The notes below the pieces were generated by a model. It was not told the origin of the DNA and did no database searches. It saw only the letters and a program-made list of their open reading frames with translations. Of a stretch of DNA of 8,919 nt, positions 6,047-8,919 are shown in pieces. Numbering within the stretch: the first letter of the stretch is position 1; every line of letters begins with the position of its first letter. A program made the translations under genes and the position numbers. Origin of the DNA: Actinomycetes bacterium (lineage in GTDB: Bacteria > Actinomycetota > Actinomycetes > S36-B12 > UBA10799); NCBI GenBank assembly GCA_029779995.1, contig JAKOZM010000475.1, positions 1 to 8,919 on the forward strand. Direction: 5' to 3'.

Positions 6047-7131
6047 CGGGCACCTGCCGCAGTAAAGGGGTCGATCTTGGTGATCCGCCGGATGCTGAGT
6101 AGCCCGGCAAGTAGCGAGAACACCAGCACGGCGGCCACCACGCCCAGCACCAGCGACGGCGACAGGGACACCGGGATCCCCGAGTTCAGTCCCCGGACCG
6201 CCAGCAAGGTGAGGGCCACGGCGATCGCTGAGGCCAGCAGCACGACGATCGCGATCTGCTGTGCCACGACCCCGGCGAGCTTGCCGGAGCTGGCACCGAT
6301 CGCACGCAACAAGGTGAAGGACTTCATCTTCTGCACGGTGAGGATCAGGAAGAAGAACCCGATCACCACGATGCCGATGATGAAGGTCAGACCGACCAGG
6401 ATGCCGAAAGTCTGGCTGATCGAGCCGACACCGGGAATGAGGCTCACGGCCTCGCTCTTCTCGTAGGCCTTGGTGCCGGCCACCTCGTCGGAGATCGCGG
6501 CGGCGACTGCTTGCGGGTCGTCGGTCTGCACAGCCACCGCGTTCACCGGCACGAAGGGCACATTCGGATTGATGGTCTTGACGATCTGCCCGAAGAGCTC
6601 ATCGGTGACGTAAGCCGTCGGACTGGCGTTGAACTGGGCCCCGCGCAGAAGACCCACCACCGTGGCGGTGGTATCCGCACCGGTGAGTTCGAGGGTGTCA
6701 CCCACGGCGTACCCCCCGCCGTCCATGGCGACCTCCCCGGCGCTTTCCGGCAAGCGGCCCTCGCTCAGGCCGGTGGGCGCTCCGGGCTTGCCTGGCTGGA
6801 AGCCGAAGACTTGCAGGTCCTCGGTACCGTCCTTGAGGGCGGCCGACGTGGTCAAGGTGGAGATCGGACCCGCAGCCTGCACCCCCGACACAGCCGCGAC
6901 CTGGTCGACCACCGTCGGCTCAAGCCGGGAGGCCTGCAGGTTGTCGCGCGCGACATCGGAGTACACGAGCACATTGGCGTCGAGGCCGTCGAGCGCGCCC
7001 GTGATCGAACTGACCAGGGCATTGGACAGCGTCGCCAGCAGAACGACCAAGAAGACCAGCAGGGAGACTGCGCCTGTGAGCAGGCCGAACCGCAACTTGG
7101 ACCGGCGCATCTCGGTGAGCGCGAGGTTCAT
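6043..7131 (-). CDS. ABC transporter permease, FtsX/MacB-like domain (first gene of operon)
   Basis: The protein has 362 residues from the ATG at 7131, chosen because GGAGG lies five bases upstream; an in-frame GTG at 7158 would add nine residues but bury that ribosome site in coding sequence. Layout: basic start MRRSKLRFG, helix 1 (about 15-38), an extracellular domain (about 40-240), then helices at about 243-266, 289-312 and 326-346. Between helices 2 and 3 is the FtsX-family segment VQKMKSFTLLRAIGASSGKL (266-285), and the tail is SIRRITKIDPFTAAG. The gene heads a three-gene unit with both overlaps of the ATGA/GTGA kind, implying translational coupling and near-equal synthesis of the two permeases and the ATPase. 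No periplasmic adaptor gene is present, as expected for a monoderm host. Regulation is probably by the divergent MarR protein. Confidence 0.92.
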   Translation of the reverse strand: MNLALTEMRRSKLRFGLLTGAVSLLVFLVVLLATLSNALVSSITGALDGLDANVLVYSDVARDNLQASRLEPTVVDQVAAVSGVQAAGPISTLTTSAALKDGTEDLQVFGFQPGKPGAPTGLSEGRLPESAGEVAMDGGGYAVGDTLELTGADTTATVVGLLRGAQFNASPTAYVTDELFGQIVKTINPNVPFVPVNAVAVQTDDPQAVAAAISDEVAGTKAYEKSEAVSLIPGVGSISQTFGILVGLTFIIGIVVIGFFFLILTVQKMKSFTLLRAIGASSGKLAGVVAQQIAIVVLLASAIAVALTLLAVRGLNSGIPVSLSPSLVLGVVAAVLVFSLLAGLLSIRRITKIDPFTAAGAR

Positions 7132-7188
7132 GGCAACCTCCGGATGCGCACCGCGCATATCGGACTTACCGTCGGAAATGACATCACG

Positions 7189-7220
7189 ATCTTGAGATTA
7201 CTTCACATACTGATAGTCAG
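7189..7220. promoter_or_regulatory. Candidate MarR operators: two short dyads over the ABC promoter
   Basis: Two perfect short palindromes lie in an AT-richer stretch of the divergent gap: ATCT-TG-AGAT (7189-7198) and CTGA-TAG-TCAG (7210-7220). The first covers the -10 and the second abuts the -35 of the candidate ABC promoter. Such positions would suit a repressor, but the arms are only four bases long, and a MarR site is usually a longer imperfect palindrome. Confidence 0.35.
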
Positions 7221-7223
7221 CAA
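7195..7223 (-). promoter_or_regulatory. Candidate promoter of the ABC transporter operon
   Basis: On the minus strand TTGCTG (7223-7218) and TAATCT (7200-7195) are separated by exactly 17 bases. Both hexamers match consensus in only half of their positions, but TTG at the start of the -35 and TAnnnT in the -10 are kept. The predicted start near 7188 leaves a leader of about 57 bases with GGAGG near its end. Confidence 0.45.
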
Positions 7224-7240
7224 CCTGAGCAAATCCGCGT

Positions 7241-7252
7241 TACGGTGAGGCC
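7241..7252 (+). promoter_or_regulatory. Putative -10 of a leaderless marR-type transcript
   Basis: TACGGT (7241-7246) fits TAnnnT and is followed by six bases and then the ATG, the same geometry as before the sigma gene at 3413. The only Shine-Dalgarno-like bases are GGTG at 7244-7247 and AGG two bases from the ATG, both poor. Leaderless translation is therefore possible but not certain. Confidence 0.4.
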
Positions 7253-7699
7253 ATGACCAGCCCCGACGCCCCGGTGGAAACGTGGGCGTTGAGCCGGCTG
7301 CTGATCACGGCCAGTCGCCTGGTGGAGCACGACATCGCAGCTGAGATGCGGCCGCTGGGTCTGACCCACGCAACCTTCGGGGTACTGGCGCTGGTGCAGT
7401 CGATGCCCCATTCTCAGAAGGAGCTGGCAGCCGCCACCCGCGTCGAAGAGCAGACGATCAGTCAGACGGTGGACAAGCTTGAGCGGATGGGCATGGTGAC
7501 CCGCGAACGGGATCCGCACGACCGGCGCCGGTTCCTCATCACCGTCACGGCGCTCGGACAGCAGGCGTTCAGTCACGCCACCCGCAGAGATCACGCCGAA
7601 CAGGCCCTGGCAGGACTGCCCGAGGCGGACATACTGCGCGCCAGCCTGGCCACACTGATTCAGCGCCTGGGTGGCCAGGGGTACGTCCCCGCCGAGTAG
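7253..7699 (+). CDS. MarR-family transcriptional regulator
   Basis: The protein has 148 residues, normal for MarR proteins, which act as dimers that release DNA on binding a small molecule or on oxidation. The N-terminal helices (about 10-50) form part of the dimer interface. The winged helix-turn-helix comprises SQKELAAATRVEEQTISQTV (54-73), the recognition helix and LERMGMVTRERDPHDRRRFLITVT (76-99); the latter is the wing with the family's D-x-R-D-x-R-like pattern (D87, D90, R91-R93). C-terminal helices complete the dimer arm. There is no cysteine, so a thiol redox switch is unlikely and a ligand-binding switch more likely. It is divergent from the ABC exporter operon with 121 bases between the starts, the usual arrangement for a local repressor controlling an efflux pump and itself. 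Its stop lies 10 bases from the end of the convergent YaaA gene. Confidence 0.92.
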   Translation: MTSPDAPVETWALSRLLITASRLVEHDIAAEMRPLGLTHATFGVLALVQSMPHSQKELAAATRVEEQTISQTVDKLERMGMVTRERDPHDRRRFLITVTALGQQAFSHATRRDHAEQALAGLPEADILRASLATLIQRLGGQGYVPAE

Positions 7700-7709
7700 C
7701 CCGACCCGA

Positions 7710-8456
7710 TCAGGCCGTGCGCATCACGTCCAGCCGCTGCCCGTCCAGGGTCACCTCGAAGCCCGCCTCCCGGGCCACGTCGGCAACATCGGCCGGGCGG
7801 CGCACCTCGTCCGCGCAGGTGGCCAGGGTGCGGGCCAGGTGCCCCTTGGTCGCCTTGTTGAAGTGGCTGGCCGCGGTGCGCTGGCCCGTCGGGCCCATCT
7901 GCCAGACCTTCACGGTGAGGGCGCCGGGGGGCAGGTTCACGAATGCCGCGTAGGGGCTGGAGAGCATGTCGACCACCAGTCCGGAGGACCGCCCCACCTC
8001 CCTGGATATCGCCGATCGCCAGAAGGTGGGCAGCGCGCCCAGCGCGGGCAGCCGAGACGAGCCCGAGAGCCGATAAGCGGGAATCCGGTCATTCGGGCGC
8101 ACCAGGCCGAACAACGCGGACACGATCTGAAGCCGCCGGTTCGCCCTGCGCAACTCGACTCCACCCAGGCTGGCGTGATCGAGGGCGGCGTACAGGACAC
8201 CGGTGTAGACCGCACTGGCCGGGGCGGTGGGCGCCTGCGGAAGCTCGCTGTTCTGCACGATCAGGTCGAACTGCGTCGGCCCGAGGTCCAGCGCTGCCAT
8301 CGCCCCCGGTACGTCCTTGCGGCATAGCGTCACCAGCGCCCTGAGCACCTGTTCGCGCTGGTCAGTCAAAGCGGAGTGACTTAACGTGGCCAGGTCCAGG
8401 GGCTTGCCCCGCCGAGCCGCGGTCTTGCCCTGCGACGGTGGCAGCAGGATCAACAT
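7710..8456 (-). CDS. yaaA: Peroxide stress protein YaaA (DUF328/UPF0246)
   Basis: The protein has 248 residues, close to the family length. Family landmarks appear in order: ILLPPSQGK at the N-terminus (3-11), VYTGVLYAAL (83-92), IVSALFGLVRPNDRIPAYRL (111-130), FWR (145-147), VDMLSSPYAA (163-171) and SHFNKATKG (197-205). In Escherichia coli, YaaA is induced by hydrogen peroxide and limits free intracellular iron, protecting DNA and proteins; the protein is cytoplasmic and binds DNA. The start ATG shares one base with the stop of the upstream FUSC gene (TGATG), and only a weak CAGG precedes it, so translation is probably coupled. The frame stays open upstream to the window edge, but that stretch overlaps the FUSC gene and lacks family similarity. 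No OxyR-type site is visible here, as the operon promoter lies outside the window. Confidence 0.9.
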   Translation of the reverse strand: MLILLPPSQGKTAARRGKPLDLATLSHSALTDQREQVLRALVTLCRKDVPGAMAALDLGPTQFDLIVQNSELPQAPTAPASAVYTGVLYAALDHASLGGVELRRANRRLQIVSALFGLVRPNDRIPAYRLSGSSRLPALGALPTFWRSAISREVGRSSGLVVDMLSSPYAAFVNLPPGALTVKVWQMGPTGQRTAASHFNKATKGHLARTLATCADEVRRPADVADVAREAGFEVTLDGQRLDVMRTA

Positions 8457-8919
8457 CAGGTCGCCTGGTCCTGCTTGGCGAGCAACAAGGCCAACATCCC
8501 GGCGATGAGGCAGCCGGTGACGGTGTAGAGGACTCGTAGACCATCCAGGTTCAGGGTGTCGGTCACCGTTCCCGAACTCACCAGGAACAACACCATCGGG
8601 GTCATGAACGCCACCTGCAGGACGTAATCCTTCACGATGAGGTAGGCGAACATCAGCGTCAGGCAGACCGCCGCCAGCAGCAACTGTGACCACCTGGGCA
8701 GGGGGGACAGCAAGCCAGCGATAACGGCACCCGCGAGCGTTCCGATGACGCGCTGTCGGTTGCGTTTGAGCGAGTCCACCATGTACGGCCGCAGCACAAT
8801 GGCCATGGTCATCACCAGCCAGTAGGCCTTGGGCCAGTCGAAGAACAGAGCCACGCCGGTCGCCGCACCACAGGCCAGTGCCTGCACGGTGCCGTGGCGC
8901 ACCGCCACCTCCCACGAGA
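8456..8919 (-). CDS. FUSC-family membrane transporter (fusaric-acid-resistance-like), N-terminus outside window
   Basis: The frame is open at the right edge and continues upstream of the first visible GTG (8908) with S-W-E, so the gene is cut; about 153 codons are visible. The visible part is a typical FUSC module: SWEVAVRH followed by several membrane helices (about 20 residues each at GTVQALACGAATGVALFF, YWLVMTMAIVLRP, VIGTLAGAVIAGLL, LLLAAVCLTLMFAYLIV, FMTPMVLFLVSS and LYTVTGCLIAGMLALLL). Between helices 2 and 3 is the conserved stretch LKRNRQRVIGTLAG, close to the R-x2-GT-x2-G hallmark. Family members such as YccS and aromatic-acid exporters use a membrane domain of this kind to export aromatic or hydrophobic acids. 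The stop overlaps the YaaA start by one base, making them one operon. Substrate is unknown. Confidence 0.85.
   Translation of the reverse strand, partial: SWEVAVRHGTVQALACGAATGVALFFDWPKAYWLVMTMAIVLRPYMVDSLKRNRQRVIGTLAGAVIAGLLSPLPRWSQLLLAAVCLTLMFAYLIVKDYVLQVAFMTPMVLFLVSSGTVTDTLNLDGLRVLYTVTGCLIAGMLALLLAKQDQAT

Noticed and set aside
7132..7158. GTG start nine codons upstream for the first permease
   Set aside because: The ATG at 7131 has GGAGG at ideal distance and begins the typical MNLAL start of this permease family.
5540..7248. Long plus-strand open frames (5540-6466 and 6511-7248) opposite the permeases
   Set aside because: Antisense frames of well-recognised membrane proteins; low-complexity translation, no family features and no ribosome sites.
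7671..8327. 218-codon plus-strand frame opposite YaaA
   Set aside because: Shadow frame of a gene with firm family motifs; translation is low complexity.
8457..8915. N-terminal extension of the YaaA frame
   Set aside because: Overlaps the FUSC coding region and has no YaaA similarity; the family start MLILLPPS begins at 8456.

Overview
The window is high-GC, densely coded DNA. Very short gaps, 4-base stop/start overlaps, GTG starts, probable leaderless transcripts and two small MT0933-type proteins point to an actinobacterium (Actinomycetota). I cannot name a genus. No tRNA, rRNA, CRISPR array, insertion sequence or phage gene was seen. No gene looks broken; the two incomplete genes are cut by the window edges.

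Layout. (a) 1-765 (+): the end of a tandem universal stress protein, followed by a perfect 18-bp inverted repeat that separates it from convergent genes. (b) 1037-1474 (-): two tiny lysine-rich, MT0933-antitoxin-like proteins with their own extended -10 promoter and a U-tract terminator. One is acidic and the other strongly basic. (c) 1530-2978 (-): a GMC-type flavoprotein oxidoreductase with a ferredoxin-like four-cysteine motif inside it. (d) 3115-3327 (+): a small YgaP-like (DUF2892) membrane protein with its own terminator hairpin. (e) 3413-4168 (+): an ECF-type sigma factor carrying a zinc-binding anti-sigma (ZAS/zf-HC2) domain on its C-terminus, probably translated from a leaderless GTG. 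(f) 4176-7131 (-): a three-gene ABC transporter (two related FtsX/MacB-type permeases, then the ATPase) joined by 4-base overlaps and divergent from (g) a MarR-family regulator at 7253-7699 (+). (h) 7710-8919 (-): a YaaA (DUF328) peroxide-stress protein coupled by a TGATG overlap to the end of a FUSC-type membrane transporter.

Several unrelated genes share a stress or redox theme: a universal stress protein, a Cys-rich flavoenzyme, a YgaP-like protein with conserved cysteines, a ZAS-type zinc finger and YaaA. The clearest functional unit is the MarR-ABC exporter pair, whose shared 121-bp promoter region holds two short dyads over the exporter -10 and -35. The most unusual single gene is the sigma/anti-sigma fusion, where sensing and transcription initiation may sit in one polypeptide. 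The least explained element is the pair of oppositely charged small proteins with no toxin next to them.
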